Shown: positions 9,035-18,096, counted from the first letter of the stretch. The stretch: DNA of 64,000 bases from JAODBJ01 sp963782465 (GCA_963782465.1 CAWAJR010000001.1:310001-374000), one strand, 5' to 3'. Made by a program: numbers and translations. The notes: a model not told the origin generated them from the letters alone.

Positions 9035-9940
9035 ATGAATGACAGATTCGACGGCGCCGGGAACGTTGGTCGAACTGCAGGTCGAACTGCAGGTTCACAC
9101 GAGCAGCGGCGCCCGGTGCGGAATTCGTCCCGCTGCTCGCGACCCGAGACGCGCGACGGCATCGGGGTGAAGCGAGCCGAAGCGCAGTGGGGAACGGTCA
9201 TCAGCATCGACGTGCGCGACCAGATCGACGAGCGCGCGCTCGACGCGTGCTTCGACTGGTTCCGGAAGGTCGACGACCAGTTCAGTACCTGGCGGTCCGA
9301 CACCGACATCATGCGTATCGCTCGCGGGGAGGAGCGAGTTGAGGATGCCGCGCCCGAAGTGCGGGAAGTGCTCGCGTTGAGCGAGCAGATGCGGCTCGAG
9401 ACTGACGGCGCGTTCGACATTTGTTTCGGCGCCCGTGTCGACGGTGACACGGTTCCCGGGCAGGCAGCCGTCAACCCGTCGGGCATCGTGAAAGGTTGGG
9501 CGGTCCAGCGCGCGGCCGAGATCCTCCGCGACGCCGGCGCGTCGTGTTTCTTCGTGAACGCCGGTGGCGACATCGTTACGAGCGGCCGGCCGGCCGGCGC
9601 CCCGGAAGGCTGGCGCGTCGGCATCCAGCACCCGTGGGAGCGCGACCGCGTCGCGGCGGTCGTCGCCGTCGCGGGCGCGGCAGTCGCGACGTCAGGTCGC
9701 TATGAACGCGGCGATCACGTTTACGACCCGGCGTCGGGGCTGCCCGCGACCGGGCTCGCGTCGGTGACGGTCGTCGGGCCCGATCTCGCCGTCGCCGACG
9801 CATTCGCCACCGCGGCGATCGCGCTCGGCCCCGAGCGCGGCATGCGCTGGCTCGCGACGCGCGTCGGCTACGAAGCGTTCGCGATCACCGACGATCGTGT
9901 CGTGCTGCTCACGCCCGGTTTCGATCGCTACCGCGTCTGA
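9035..9940 (+). CDS. apbE: FAD:protein FMN transferase (ApbE family)
   Basis: Transfers FMN from FAD to a Thr of target flavoproteins, with Mg2+. Family signs: WGTVISIDV at the N-terminal strand, NPSGIVKGWAVQRAAEIL, FFVNAGGDIVTSG, VATSGRYERGDHVYDPASG and the metal-site DAFATA. No signal peptide or lipobox is visible, so it may act inside or use an unrecognised route; many family members are exported. The start is uncertain: ATG 9035 is closest to the preceding stop, but its first 44 residues do not look like the family and GTG 9167 would also give a full domain. Its likely substrate is the SGAT protein immediately upstream. Confidence 0.85.
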   Translation: MNDRFDGAGNVGRTAGRTAGSHEQRRPVRNSSRCSRPETRDGIGVKRAEAQWGTVISIDVRDQIDERALDACFDWFRKVDDQFSTWRSDTDIMRIARGEERVEDAAPEVREVLALSEQMRLETDGAFDICFGARVDGDTVPGQAAVNPSGIVKGWAVQRAAEILRDAGASCFFVNAGGDIVTSGRPAGAPEGWRVGIQHPWERDRVAAVVAVAGAAVATSGRYERGDHVYDPASGLPATGLASVTVVGPDLAVADAFATAAIALGPERGMRWLATRVGYEAFAITDDRVVLLTPGFDRYRV

Positions 9941-9964
9941 GGGAAACCGGTCCGGACGCGAAGA

Positions 9965-9986
9965 GCCGCCGGCAGTTGCCGGCGGC
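9965..9986. terminator. Bidirectional hairpin terminator between apbE and csp
   Basis: GCCGCCGGC, loop AGTT, GCCGGCGGC form a perfect 9-bp stem between two convergent genes. No T-run follows, which is common in GC-rich actinobacteria. Confidence 0.7.
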
Positions 9987-10009
9987 CTTGCGTTGCGTTG
10001 CGCCGAATT

Positions 10010-10210
10010 TCAGATCGGGCGGACGTTCTGCGCTTCGTCGCCCTTGCGACCCTTCGCCGTCTCGAACTCGACTCGCTGGCCTTCGTCGAGCGACTTGTAG
10101 CCGTCGCCCTGGATGGCCGAGTAGTGGACGAAGACGTCGTCACCCTGCTCGCGCGAGATGAAGCCGTAACCCTTTTCGGCGTTGAAGAACTTGACAGTGC
10201 CTTGTTGCAC
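10010..10210 (-). CDS. Cold-shock domain protein
   Basis: A 66-residue single-domain CspA-family RNA/ssDNA chaperone. The sequence shows the RNP1 motif KGYGFIS and RNP2 motif VFVHYSAI, with GTVKFFNAEKGYGF at the N-terminus. It melts RNA structures, supporting translation at low temperature or in stationary phase. The start is GTG 10210; a longer frame reaches back but carries no domain. A TACACT -10 box on the minus strand at 10267-10272 predicts a leader of about 50 bases, as usual for csp genes. Confidence 0.93.
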   Translation of the reverse strand: MQQGTVKFFNAEKGYGFISREQGDDVFVHYSAIQGDGYKSLDEGQRVEFETAKGRKGDEAQNVRPI

Positions 10211-10266
10211 GTGAACTCGTTTCTCGTCGACTTCGGCCAATGAGTTCGGCCGACCAGTCGAGGGCC

Positions 10267-10272
10267 AGTGTA
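10267..10272 (-). promoter_or_regulatory. -10 box for the cold-shock gene
   Basis: TACACT read on the minus strand fits TANNNT. No convincing -35 is visible at the right spacing. The predicted start gives a leader of about 50 nt before the csp GTG. Confidence 0.4.
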
Positions 10273-10428
10273 CGCATGAGAAGGGTCGCGCGGGGCTTCG
10301 GAGCGGGTAAGATGGTCGTTTGCGCTCGTGATGGCGCTTCCCGGACACTCCACGGTCGCCTTCCGTTCGGTGCTCGCGACGCACCTCATTGGTTGCGTTC
10401 GTGCGAACCGCGATGACGAAGGAGTCCG

Positions 10429-10704
10429 GTGAAGATGAGCACCGACGGCACTCACCTCGAGAAGGAACTCGCCCGGCTCGCAGCCGAGCGGACGGCGCTT
10501 TTCGCCCGCTCGGGGAACAGTTTCGGCCTCACGCCGGCCGACCAGACCCGTTTGCGGTCGGTCGAACGTGAGCTCGACGAGTGCTTCATCTCGGTCCGTA
10601 ACGCGCGTGCCGCCCGCGACGCGGCACGGTTCAGCCGCGAGAACGCCATCGTGCGCCGCCAGGTCAGGGTGCAGCAGAAGGACAGGCCGGGCGCCGGCGC
10701 GTAG
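10429..10704 (+). CDS. DUF2630 family small protein
   Basis: An approximately 90-residue soluble, charged helical protein. The core ELARLAAERTALFARSG and TRLRSVERELDECFISVRNA match the pattern of the actinobacterial DUF2630 family (two helices, conserved LRxxExxLDxC). Function of the family is unknown. An AAGGAG site at 10419-10424 serves either GTG 10429 (spacing 4) or ATG 10435 (spacing 10), so the exact start is open. A TAAGAT -10-like box is at 10308-10313. Confidence 0.7.
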   Translation: MKMSTDGTHLEKELARLAAERTALFARSGNSFGLTPADQTRLRSVERELDECFISVRNARAARDAARFSRENAIVRRQVRVQQKDRPGAGA

Positions 10705-10705
10705 C

Positions 10706-10727
10706 CCGACCGGCCGTCACTGGTCGG
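10706..10727. terminator. Possible bidirectional terminator
   Basis: CCGACC and GGTCGG pair around a 10-base loop exactly between two convergent genes, overlapping the 3' end of the lipoprotein gene. The stem is short and lacks a T-run. Confidence 0.4.
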
Positions 10728-11871
10728 CCAGCCGAGCGTGCACCCAGTTCATGATCCCGGTGAGGTAGTCGGCCGGCGTTGCCGGATCGGTATTGACCAG
10801 ATGCGGTTTGTTGGTCACGACGTGGGTCGAACAGTCGGGTGTCTTGTCGTTGTCGACACACACCGGGAAGTTCTCCGAACGAGAACGGGCGCCTTGCGCG
10901 GCGATCGCGGCTCGCATCGGTTCGTGGATGCAGTCGGTCAACCCCAACGTCACATGAGTGCCGTTGCGCAGCGGGCAACTGATGGGCGGTGAACCGCAGG
11001 TGTTCTGGTCGCCGTGGTTCCAGATGTGCAGGATCGGCACCGTCAGACGACCGCTCGACACCAGCTTGTCGGGTTCGTTGGCGATATTCGCGAGGTCGGG
11101 GTTGACCCGCGCCGCGATGGCGCCGGTGCGCGCGGGGTCGTTGTCGTCGGTGCAGTAGCCGGCGGCGAACCCGGCGTTGAGCGCTTCGACGTTGATGATG
11201 CTCGCGTCGGCGACGATCCCGGCCGGTGGTATCCCCTGCAGTTGCATCGACCAGGCAACCCCGAACGTTCCGGCCGAGCCGGCGCTGGTGCCGTGAAGGA
11301 ACGTCTTCGTCGTGGTGTAGGTCGCCTCGGCGAACTGGATCGCCGCCTTGGTGCTGAAGACGCCGTTGGTCGTGCGTGGCTTCCCGTCGGGCGTCGTGTT
11401 CGGGTTGTGCGGGTCGGCGCTATCGGTACCGGCGTAGACGTCGTGGCTGCAGTACGACACCGCGAGCGTGCGGAAGCCGGCCGGGTCGGAACGCACCCGG
11501 CCGAGGAGCCCGTTGTTCTCGAGCAGCGTTTGCAGCGAGGATGCGCTCTCCTCGACCTTCTGGTTCGCGCTCGGGACCGGGTTGCCGTTGACGTCGAAGT
11601 AGCCCGCGCCGCCGCCGTGCATGAACACCCAAAGGGGTCGGGGCTGCGTCGCCGCCGAGCCGACCGGCGTCCCGATCGTGAAGGTCTGGTACCCGCTGAC
11701 GCTGCACGGGTAGGCGCTGTCGCGGTAGTAGTCGTAGCGCCATCCGTTCGAGGTCGCCGAGCTGACGAGCTGGATCGACGCCGTGTTCCCCGGCTGCGTG
11801 AGCGCCGTGCAACCTCCCGCCGCGATGGCGGCGGCCGCCACCAGGAGCAGCCATGCCGGGCGAAGTCGCAT
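10717..11871 (-). CDS. Lipoprotein with pectin-acetylesterase-like alpha/beta-hydrolase fold
   Basis: The N-terminus MRLRPAWLLLVAAAAIAAGG ends at a Cys, giving a lipoprotein signal. The body has PLWVFMHGGGAGYFD (oxyanion loop), the nucleophile elbow LHGTSAGSAG near residue 195, and a late LIHIW-type strand with His-rich C-terminus (THVTLGLTDCIHEPM). This order matches the pectinacetylesterase/notum-like hydrolases (PF03283). Six or more cysteines suggest disulfides outside the cell. Start ATG 11871 has GAGGAG five bases upstream. Substrate is unknown. It is divergent from a TetR regulator 111 bases away, a layout often seen when the regulator controls its neighbour. Confidence 0.75.
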   Translation of the reverse strand: MRLRPAWLLLVAAAAIAAGGCTALTQPGNTASIQLVSSATSNGWRYDYYRDSAYPCSVSGYQTFTIGTPVGSAATQPRPLWVFMHGGGAGYFDVNGNPVPSANQKVEESASSLQTLLENNGLLGRVRSDPAGFRTLAVSYCSHDVYAGTDSADPHNPNTTPDGKPRTTNGVFSTKAAIQFAEATYTTTKTFLHGTSAGSAGTFGVAWSMQLQGIPPAGIVADASIINVEALNAGFAAGYCTDDNDPARTGAIAARVNPDLANIANEPDKLVSSGRLTVPILHIWNHGDQNTCGSPPISCPLRNGTHVTLGLTDCIHEPMRAAIAAQGARSRSENFPVCVDNDKTPDCSTHVVTNKPHLVNTDPATPADYLTGIMNWVHARLADQ

Positions 11872-11982
11872 CGGGTCTCCTCGGTGTTCGAAACGGGGTA
11901 CGCGGTCGGTCGGACGCAGGCCGTGAACGTACCCTTCCTCTTGAACGGGCGCCCGCACGTCCGAACTGCGAAGCTTGCACCG

Positions 11983-12573
11983 ATGCAGATGCCTCCTGTG
12001 CCGCCGCCGCGGCCACCGTCGACCCGCGATGCCCTCATGGACGCCGCGATCGAACTGATCGAGGAGCGCGGTGTGCTCGCGGGGCTGAACCTGAGCGAGG
12101 TTGCCGATCGCGTCGGCGTGACGCCGGCGAACATCTACCACCTCTTCGGCTCGCGGCAGGGGCTGATGCGGGCGGCGTTGACCCGAGAGGCCGATCGGCT
12201 GTTCCCGAAGCTCGGGCAACTCTTGGGGCTCCCGTTCGTCGAGCAGCGCCTTCGAGTGTTCGACGTCATCGGCGAACAGCCGCGCCTGGCGCTCACCGCG
12301 TTGCTGGCCCTCGACCAGGACGCCGACTACCGGCCGCTGCCGTACCTCGAAGGCGTACGGGAAGAGATCAAGACGCAAATCGAAGCCGGCCTGGTCCCGC
12401 CCGACCTCGACACCGACGCGGTACACCTGCTGACGCTGGGCATGGTCATCGCGACGGCGATCTACGGCGAACCGGCCGCGCGCCAGCTCGGTGTGCCCGT
12501 CGAAGAACTGCGTTCACGGATGCGCGCCCTCCTCGAACTGATGCTCGCCGCGCTCATCGAACCGCCGTCGTGA
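11983..12573 (+). CDS. TetR family transcriptional regulator
   Basis: The N-terminal helix-turn-helix is clear: RDALMDAAIELIEERG, then LNLSEVADRVGVTPANIYHL and FGSRQGLM. The remaining helical C-terminal domain (about 130 residues) would bind an unknown ligand. ATG 11983 is the best start; ATG 11989 is possible. The proline-rich first 12 residues are unusual. It is divergent from the lipoprotein hydrolase gene, so it may repress that gene and itself from the shared 111-bp region. Confidence 0.85.
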   Translation: MQMPPVPPPRPPSTRDALMDAAIELIEERGVLAGLNLSEVADRVGVTPANIYHLFGSRQGLMRAALTREADRLFPKLGQLLGLPFVEQRLRVFDVIGEQPRLALTALLALDQDADYRPLPYLEGVREEIKTQIEAGLVPPDLDTDAVHLLTLGMVIATAIYGEPAARQLGVPVEELRSRMRALLELMLAALIEPPS

Positions 12574-12669
12574 ACGTCGCGAGCCGGATCGCGCAAAGAC
12601 CCGAGCGTTCGCCGTAAGGATCGCGTCAAGGCGCTGGCGCGGCGCGACAGCAAGGCGTTTGATCGCGTC

Positions 12670-13470
12670 ATGCGTGCGGTATTCCGGCTCCGCGAACCAT
12701 CCGAAGACCGGCGAACGTCGTTCGAACGCGAGGTCGTCGGACTCGCCGTTGGCGTGCTCGGTTCGATCGCGCTGGCGTCGCTGCTCGTGCTCGTCCGCGG
12801 CGACATCATCAACGCGAACGCGGCCCTGGCCTTGGTGCTCCCGGTGCTTGCCGGCGCCGTGATCGGTGGTCGCCGGGCCGGCATCGCCGGCGCGATCGTC
12901 GCCGCGCTCTCGTTCGATTTCCTCTTCACCCACCCGTACCTGTCGTTGAAGATGACGCACCACAACGACATCGAAACCTCGGTGATCCTCCTCGTGGTCG
13001 CGCTGGTCGTCGCGGAAATCGGGTTACGGGCCCGCCGCACACAGGTCGATGCGACGCTGTCGAAGTCGGAAGTCGACCGGCTCTACCGGATTGCCGAGCT
13101 GGCCGCGAGAGCGACCGACCCGGCCGACGTCGTGCTCGCGGTGCAGGCCGAGTTGATCGGCCTCTTCTCGCTCGACGACTGCTGGTACGAGCCCACCGGC
13201 ACCACACCGCTCCCGCGCCTCGGGAACAACGGTGCGCTCCGGGACGCGCCGTTGAAGCTGCGCGGCGACGAGTTCGAGCTCCCGGCCGACGGGTTGGAGC
13301 TCGCGGTGCACGCCCAGGGCCGTTCGTACGGCCGCCTGGTACTGCGCGCCGGTGAAGGCACCGCCGCGTCGATCGAGCAGCGCCGGGTCGCGCTCGCGCT
13401 CGCCGACGAACTCGGTCTCGCGCTCGCATCCGCCCGGCAACTCGGCGAGGATCTGGGCTTCCATGAATGA
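12670..13470 (+). CDS. DUF4118-GAF membrane protein at the head of the kdp locus
   Basis: Residues 20-115 form four transmembrane helices of the DUF4118/KdpD sensor type, including the landmark SFDFLFTHPYLSL (KdpD-type proteins have FFTPPFYTW at the same place). A GAF-like domain follows (residues about 130-260). There is no histidine-kinase domain, so it resembles a truncated KdpD sensory half. The gene is 14 bases upstream of the small-protein/kdpF/kdpA group and reads the same way. A role in sensing K+ or turgor for this locus is inferred from position and domain match. Confidence 0.75.
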   Translation: MRAVFRLREPSEDRRTSFEREVVGLAVGVLGSIALASLLVLVRGDIINANAALALVLPVLAGAVIGGRRAGIAGAIVAALSFDFLFTHPYLSLKMTHHNDIETSVILLVVALVVAEIGLRARRTQVDATLSKSEVDRLYRIAELAARATDPADVVLAVQAELIGLFSLDDCWYEPTGTTPLPRLGNNGALRDAPLKLRGDEFELPADGLELAVHAQGRSYGRLVLRAGEGTAASIEQRRVALALADELGLALASARQLGEDLGFHE

Positions 13471-13484
13471 AGGGTGGGCGTTCT

Positions 13485-13610
13485 ATGGCTGATGTCGTGT
13501 TCATCGCGCTCCTCGTCGCGTTCTTCGCGATCTGCGTCCTCTACGTGCGCGGCTGCGAACGGATCATCGCCTCGGCCGACGACGACTCGACGACCGAGAC
13601 CACAACATGA
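13485..13610 (+). CDS. Small single-span membrane protein upstream of kdpF
   Basis: A 41-residue protein: a hydrophobic helix (VVFIALLVAFFAICVLYV) followed by a charged tail ending DDDSTTETTT. Its stop overlaps the kdpF start as ATGA (13607-13610), so the two are translationally coupled. Small proteins of this look sit before kdpF in other actinobacteria; a stabilising role for the Kdp complex is inferred only. Confidence 0.65.
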   Translation: MADVVFIALLVAFFAICVLYVRGCERIIASADDDSTTETTT

Positions 13611-13696
13611 CCTTCGACAACGGCCTCGGTCTCGTCATCGCGCTGCTGCTCGCGGCGTTCCTCGTCGCGGCGCTCGTCGTCCCGGAGAGGTTCTAG
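13607..13696 (+). CDS. kdpF: KdpF, small subunit of the potassium ATPase
   Basis: A 29-residue single-helix peptide, MTFDNGLGLVIALLLAAFLV, ending PERF. The VPERF ending is the KdpF hallmark (usually xPExF). It stabilises the KdpABC complex. The frame overlaps the upstream gene by four bases, and its stop codon is directly followed by the kdpA ATG (TAGATG). Confidence 0.85.
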   Translation: MTFDNGLGLVIALLLAAFLVAALVVPERF

Positions 13697-15409
13697 ATGT
13701 CGCTCGCCAGTTGGGTGCAGTTCGCCGTCTTCATCGCGCTGCTCTGCATCACCGCGCCACTGCTCGGCACATACATGGCGAAGGTCTACGGCGACGAGGC
13801 CAAAGCCCCGGGCGACCGTGTGTTCCTCCCCGTGGAACGGATGATCTACCGCTTCTGCCGCGTCGATCCGCAGAGCGAGCAGCGCTGGACCACCTACGCC
13901 TTCTCGCTGTTCGGGTTCAGCTTGTTCTCGTTCTTCGCCGTCTACGCCCTCGAACGCTTGCAGCCGCACCTCCCCTTCAACCCGACGGGCATGCCGGCCG
14001 TCACGCCGCACCTGTCGTTCAACACGGCAGTCAGCTTCATGACCAACACGAACTGGCAGTCGTACGGCGGCGAGACGACGATGAGCCACCTCACGCAGAT
14101 GGTCGGCCTCTCGGTGCAGAACTTCGTATCGGCCGCGGCCGGCATGGCGGTCATGGCCGCGTTCATCCGCGGCCTCGCGAGGCGGCAGGCATCGACCATC
14201 GGGAACTTCTGGGTCGACCTCACGCGCACGACCGTTCGCATCCTTCTCCCGCTGTCGTTCGCCTTCGCGCTGTTCTTCGTCAGCCAGGGCGTGATCCAGA
14301 ACCTGCACGGATTCACGACGGCGCACACGCTCGAAGGTGCGGCGCAGCTGATCCCGGGCGGGCCGGCCGCCAGCCAGATCGCGATCAAACAGCTCGGCAC
14401 GAACGGCGGCGGGTTCTTCAACGTGAACTCCGCGCACCCGTTCGAGAACTCCACCCCGTTGAACAACTTCGTCGAGATGTGGGCGATCCTCGGGCTCTCG
14501 TTCGGCCTCGCGTTCACCTTCGGCCACATGGTGCGCGACAAGCGCCAAGGCCGGGCCGTGTTCGCCATCATGTTCAGCATCTGGTTCGTCTTGTCGATCG
14601 GGGCGATGGTCTTCGAGGGCAACGGCAACCCCCGCCTCACAACCGCCGGTGCGAACCAGGCGACAACCGCGCAGCAATCCGGCGGGAACATGGAAGGAAA
14701 GGAAGTCCGCTTCGGCACCGCGGCGTCCGGCCTCTGGGCCGCGTCGACCACCGGCACGTCGAACGGCTCCGTGAACTCCATGCACGACAGCTTCACGCCG
14801 CTCGGCGGCATGATCCCGCTGTCGCACATCATGTTGGGCGAGGTGAGCCCCGGCGGTGTGGGCGTCGGGCTCAACGGCCTGCTGATCATGGTGATCCTCG
14901 CGGTGTTCATCGCCGGCCTGATGGTCGGGCGAACACCCGAGTACCTCGGCAAGAAGATCCAAGCGGCCGAGATGAAACTCGTCGTGCTCTACGTGCTGGC
15001 GATGCCGCTCGCGCTGCTCGGGTTCGCGGCCGCGTCCGTGATCCTCAAGAGCGCGCTGACATCGCTCCACAACCCCGGCCCGCACGGCCTCTCCGAGGTC
15101 CTCTACGCGTTCGCGTCGACCTCCAACAACAACGGCTCCGCGTTCGCCGGCCTGGCGACGGCGACGCAGTGGTACGACACGACCCTCGGCATCGCGATGC
15201 TCGTCGGCCGTTTCTTCCTCATCATCCCCGTGCTCGCGATCGCGGGCTCGATGGCCCGCAAGAAGCAACTCCCCGAGACGGCCGGCACCTTCCCCACGCA
15301 CACGCCGTTGTTCGGCGGGCTCGTCATCGGTGTCACCGTGATCGTCGCGGGCTTGACCTTCTTCCCGGCCCTCGCGCTCGGCCCGATCGTCGAGCATCTC
15401 TCCCTGTAA
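13697..15409 (+). CDS. kdpA: Potassium-transporting ATPase subunit A
   Basis: The K+-conducting channel-like subunit, 570 residues (normal), related to the Trk/Ktr superfamily. Filter-loop motifs are visible: SFMTNTNWQSYGGE, QLGTNGGGFFNVNSAHPFEN and STSNNNGSAFAG. About ten transmembrane segments. It begins right after kdpF and is followed 21 bases later by kdpB, all in one operon that takes up K+ at low external concentration. Confidence 0.97.
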   Translation: MSLASWVQFAVFIALLCITAPLLGTYMAKVYGDEAKAPGDRVFLPVERMIYRFCRVDPQSEQRWTTYAFSLFGFSLFSFFAVYALERLQPHLPFNPTGMPAVTPHLSFNTAVSFMTNTNWQSYGGETTMSHLTQMVGLSVQNFVSAAAGMAVMAAFIRGLARRQASTIGNFWVDLTRTTVRILLPLSFAFALFFVSQGVIQNLHGFTTAHTLEGAAQLIPGGPAASQIAIKQLGTNGGGFFNVNSAHPFENSTPLNNFVEMWAILGLSFGLAFTFGHMVRDKRQGRAVFAIMFSIWFVLSIGAMVFEGNGNPRLTTAGANQATTAQQSGGNMEGKEVRFGTAASGLWAASTTGTSNGSVNSMHDSFTPLGGMIPLSHIMLGEVSPGGVGVGLNGLLIMVILAVFIAGLMVGRTPEYLGKKIQAAEMKLVVLYVLAMPLALLGFAAASVILKSALTSLHNPGPHGLSEVLYAFASTSNNNGSAFAGLATATQWYDTTLGIAMLVGRFFLIIPVLAIAGSMARKKQLPETAGTFPTHTPLFGGLVIGVTVIVAGLTFFPALALGPIVEHLSL

Positions 15410-15430
15410 GCGATCGAGGAGATCGACCGC

Positions 15431-17518
15431 ATGACCGACACGACGACAGCGCCTCGCCCCAGCGGGACCAGCGCGCGCGACCGGCACCCGTTACCCACGA
15501 AGTCGCTGTTCGACCCTGCGATCGTCAAGGGTGCACTGGTCGACAGCGTTCGCAAACTCGATCCACGTGTGCAGGCGCGCAATCCCGTGATGTTCGTCGT
15601 GTTGGTCGGCAGCGTCCTCACGACGTTCCTGTTCGCTCGAGACGCTGCGTCGTCGACCGCCAACGAGAACGTGTTCACCGGTCTCGTTGCGCTCTTCCTG
15701 TGGTTCACGGTGCTCTTCGCCAACTTCGCCGAGGCGATGGCCGAAGGGCGCGGGAAGGCCCAGGCGGCCACGCTGCGCAAGACCCGTTCCGAAACCGTGG
15801 CCCGGGTGCGCCAGGCCGACGGTTCGGTGAAAGAAGTACCCAGCAGCGAGCTCCAGGTCGGCGACGAGTGCGTCGTCGTCGCCGGCGAGGTGATCCCCGG
15901 CGACGGTGATGTCGTCGAAGGCATCGCGTCGGTCGACGAGTCGGCGATCACGGGCGAGTCGGCGCCGGTGATCCGCGAGTCGGGCGGCGACCGGTCGGCG
16001 GTGACCGGCGGCACGCGTGTGCTGTCGGACCAGATCGTCGTGTGCGTGACGGCGAAACCCGGTGAGACGTTCCTCGACCGCATGATCGCGCTGGTCGAAG
16101 GGGCCGAACGCCAGAAGACGCCCAACGAGATCGCACTCAACATCCTCCTCGCCGGGTTGACGATCATCTTCCTGCTCGCCGTGGTGACGCTCCAACCGTT
16201 CGCGATCTACTCCAAGGCCGAGCAGAAGATCGTCGTGCTCGTCGCGTTGCTGGTGTGCCTGATCCCGACGACGATCGGCGCGCTGCTGTCGGCGATCGGC
16301 ATCGCGGGAATGGACCGCATGGTGCAGCGCAACGTGCTCGCGATGTCGGGCCGTGCGGTCGAGGCGGCCGGCGACGTGTCGACGCTGCTGCTCGACAAGA
16401 CGGGAACAATCACCCTCGGCAACCGGCAGGCCGTCGACTTCATCCCGGTCCCGGGCGTGTCCGTCGACGAACTGGCCACCGCGGCGCAGCTCTCGAGCCT
16501 GGCCGACGAAACGCCCGAGGGTCGTTCGATCGTCACCCTCTCGAAGGAGAAGTACGGCCTCGCGCCGCGAGACCTCCCCGGCGCCGAACTCGTGCCCTTC
16601 ACGGCGCAGACGCGCATGAGCGGTGTCGACCTCGACGGGCGTTCCATCCGGAAGGGTGCCACCGACTCGATCCGCCGGTGGGTGGTCGAGCAGGGCGGCA
16701 CCTCGCCCCACGAGCTCGACGTCATCACCGACGGCATCGCGACCAACGGTGGCACGCCCCTTGCCGTCGCCGACGGCCGGCGCGTGCTCGGTGTCATCGA
16801 ACTGAAGGACATCGTCAAGGAAGGCATGACGGAGCGGTTCGACCAGCTGCGGGCCATGGGGATCCGCACGGTGATGATCACCGGCGACAACCCGTTGACC
16901 GCCAAGGCGATCGCCGAAGAGGCCGGCGTCGACGACTTCCTCGCCGAGGCGACTCCCGAAGACAAGATGGCACTGATCCGCCGTGAGCAGACCGGCGGCC
17001 GTCTCATCGCGATGACCGGCGACGGCACCAACGACGCACCCGCGCTCGCGCAGGCCGACGTCGGCGTGGCGATGAACACCGGCACGCAGGCCGCCAAAGA
17101 GGCGGGCAACATGGTCGACCTCGACTCCGACCCGACGAAGTTGATCGAGATCGTCGAGATCGGCAAGCAGCTCCTGATCACCCGCGGTGCGCTGACGACC
17201 TTCTCGATCGCGAACGACGTCGCGAAGTACTTCGCGATCATCCCGGCCATGTTCATGGGTGTGTTCCCGTCGCTCGACCGGATCAACATCATGAAGCTCG
17301 ACTCGCCGCGGTCGGCGATCCTGTCGGCCGTCATCTTCAATGCGCTGATCATCGTTGCGCTCATCCCGCTGTCGTTGCGCGGCGTGAAGTTCCGAGCCGA
17401 GAACGCCGCGACGATGCTGCGCCGGAACCTCTTGATCTACGGCGTCGGCGGCCTCGTCGCCCCCTTCGTCGGGATCAAGCTCATCGACTTGCTCATCTCC
17501 GCACTGGGGGTGAAGTGA
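15431..17518 (+). CDS. kdpB: Potassium-transporting ATPase subunit B (P-type ATPase)
   Basis: The catalytic P-type ATPase subunit, 695 residues. The phosphorylated Asp lies in LLDKTGTITLG near residue 322, the actuator motif ITGESAPV near 175, and the hinge MTGDGTNDAPALAQADVGVA near 530. The N-terminal and middle membrane helices are intact. ATP hydrolysis here drives K+ entry through KdpA. The stop overlaps the kdpC start. Confidence 0.98.
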   Translation: MTDTTTAPRPSGTSARDRHPLPTKSLFDPAIVKGALVDSVRKLDPRVQARNPVMFVVLVGSVLTTFLFARDAASSTANENVFTGLVALFLWFTVLFANFAEAMAEGRGKAQAATLRKTRSETVARVRQADGSVKEVPSSELQVGDECVVVAGEVIPGDGDVVEGIASVDESAITGESAPVIRESGGDRSAVTGGTRVLSDQIVVCVTAKPGETFLDRMIALVEGAERQKTPNEIALNILLAGLTIIFLLAVVTLQPFAIYSKAEQKIVVLVALLVCLIPTTIGALLSAIGIAGMDRMVQRNVLAMSGRAVEAAGDVSTLLLDKTGTITLGNRQAVDFIPVPGVSVDELATAAQLSSLADETPEGRSIVTLSKEKYGLAPRDLPGAELVPFTAQTRMSGVDLDGRSIRKGATDSIRRWVVEQGGTSPHELDVITDGIATNGGTPLAVADGRRVLGVIELKDIVKEGMTERFDQLRAMGIRTVMITGDNPLTAKAIAEEAGVDDFLAEATPEDKMALIRREQTGGRLIAMTGDGTNDAPALAQADVGVAMNTGTQAAKEAGNMVDLDSDPTKLIEIVEIGKQLLITRGALTTFSIANDVAKYFAIIPAMFMGVFPSLDRINIMKLDSPRSAILSAVIFNALIIVALIPLSLRGVKFRAENAATMLRRNLLIYGVGGLVAPFVGIKLIDLLISALGVK

Positions 17519-18096
17519 TGCGGCGCCAGTTGCTGCCCGCGCTCGGGATGCTCGTGGTGTTCACCGTGCTGACCGGGCTCGTCTACCCCCTCGCCGTCAC
17601 CGGTGTCGCGCAGGTCGCGTTCCGCGACCGGGCCAACGGCTCCTTGGTCAGGCGCGGCGGCACCATCGTCGGGTCCCGGCTGATCGGCCAGACCTTCACG
17701 AAGCCCGGCTACTTCCACCCGCGCCCGTCGGCGGCGGGAACCGGCTACGACGCCGCCTCCAGCTCCGGGTCGAACGACGGCCCGACCAACCCCGTGTTCC
17801 TGCGCGAGGTCCACCAGCGGGTTGTCGCCTACCGCAAGGAGAACCACCTCGCGGCCGGAGCCCCGGTGCCGGTCGACGCGGTCACGGCGTCGGCGTCGGG
17901 CCTCGACCCCGACATCTCGATCGCCAACGCCCGGATCCAGGCGCGACGGGTCGCCGGGGCACGTGGCCTACCCCTCGCGAAGGTGCTCGACCTCGTCGAC
18001 GCCAACACCGACGGTCGTGGCCTCGGGTTCCTCGGCGAACCGGGCGTGAATGTGCTCGAACTGAATCTCGCGCTCGATCGCACCTCGAACTCTTAG
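17518..18096 (+). CDS. kdpC: Potassium-transporting ATPase subunit C
   Basis: A 192-residue periplasm-facing subunit with one N-terminal membrane helix (LGMLVVFTVLTGLVYPLAV). Typical motifs are GSRLIGQTF, YFHPRPSAAGTGYD and PVPVDAVTASASGLDPDIS. It assists ATP/K+ binding by KdpA-KdpB. ATG 17518 overlaps the kdpB stop as TGATG; an in-frame GTG at 17515 is an alternative. Confidence 0.96.
   Translation: MRRQLLPALGMLVVFTVLTGLVYPLAVTGVAQVAFRDRANGSLVRRGGTIVGSRLIGQTFTKPGYFHPRPSAAGTGYDAASSSGSNDGPTNPVFLREVHQRVVAYRKENHLAAGAPVPVDAVTASASGLDPDISIANARIQARRVAGARGLPLAKVLDLVDANTDGRGLGFLGEPGVNVLELNLALDRTSNS

Noticed and set aside
7778..9940. A plus-strand frame of about 720 codons ending with ApbE
   Set aside because: The first two thirds overlap the reductase and FMN-binding genes in the wrong frame; only the ApbE part is real.
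13541..15487. A long minus-strand reading frame (about 648 codons) across kdpA
   Set aside because: It is the shadow of a very strong kdpA match; high GC makes long open antisense frames. Translation is rich in Arg, Glu and His with no domain.
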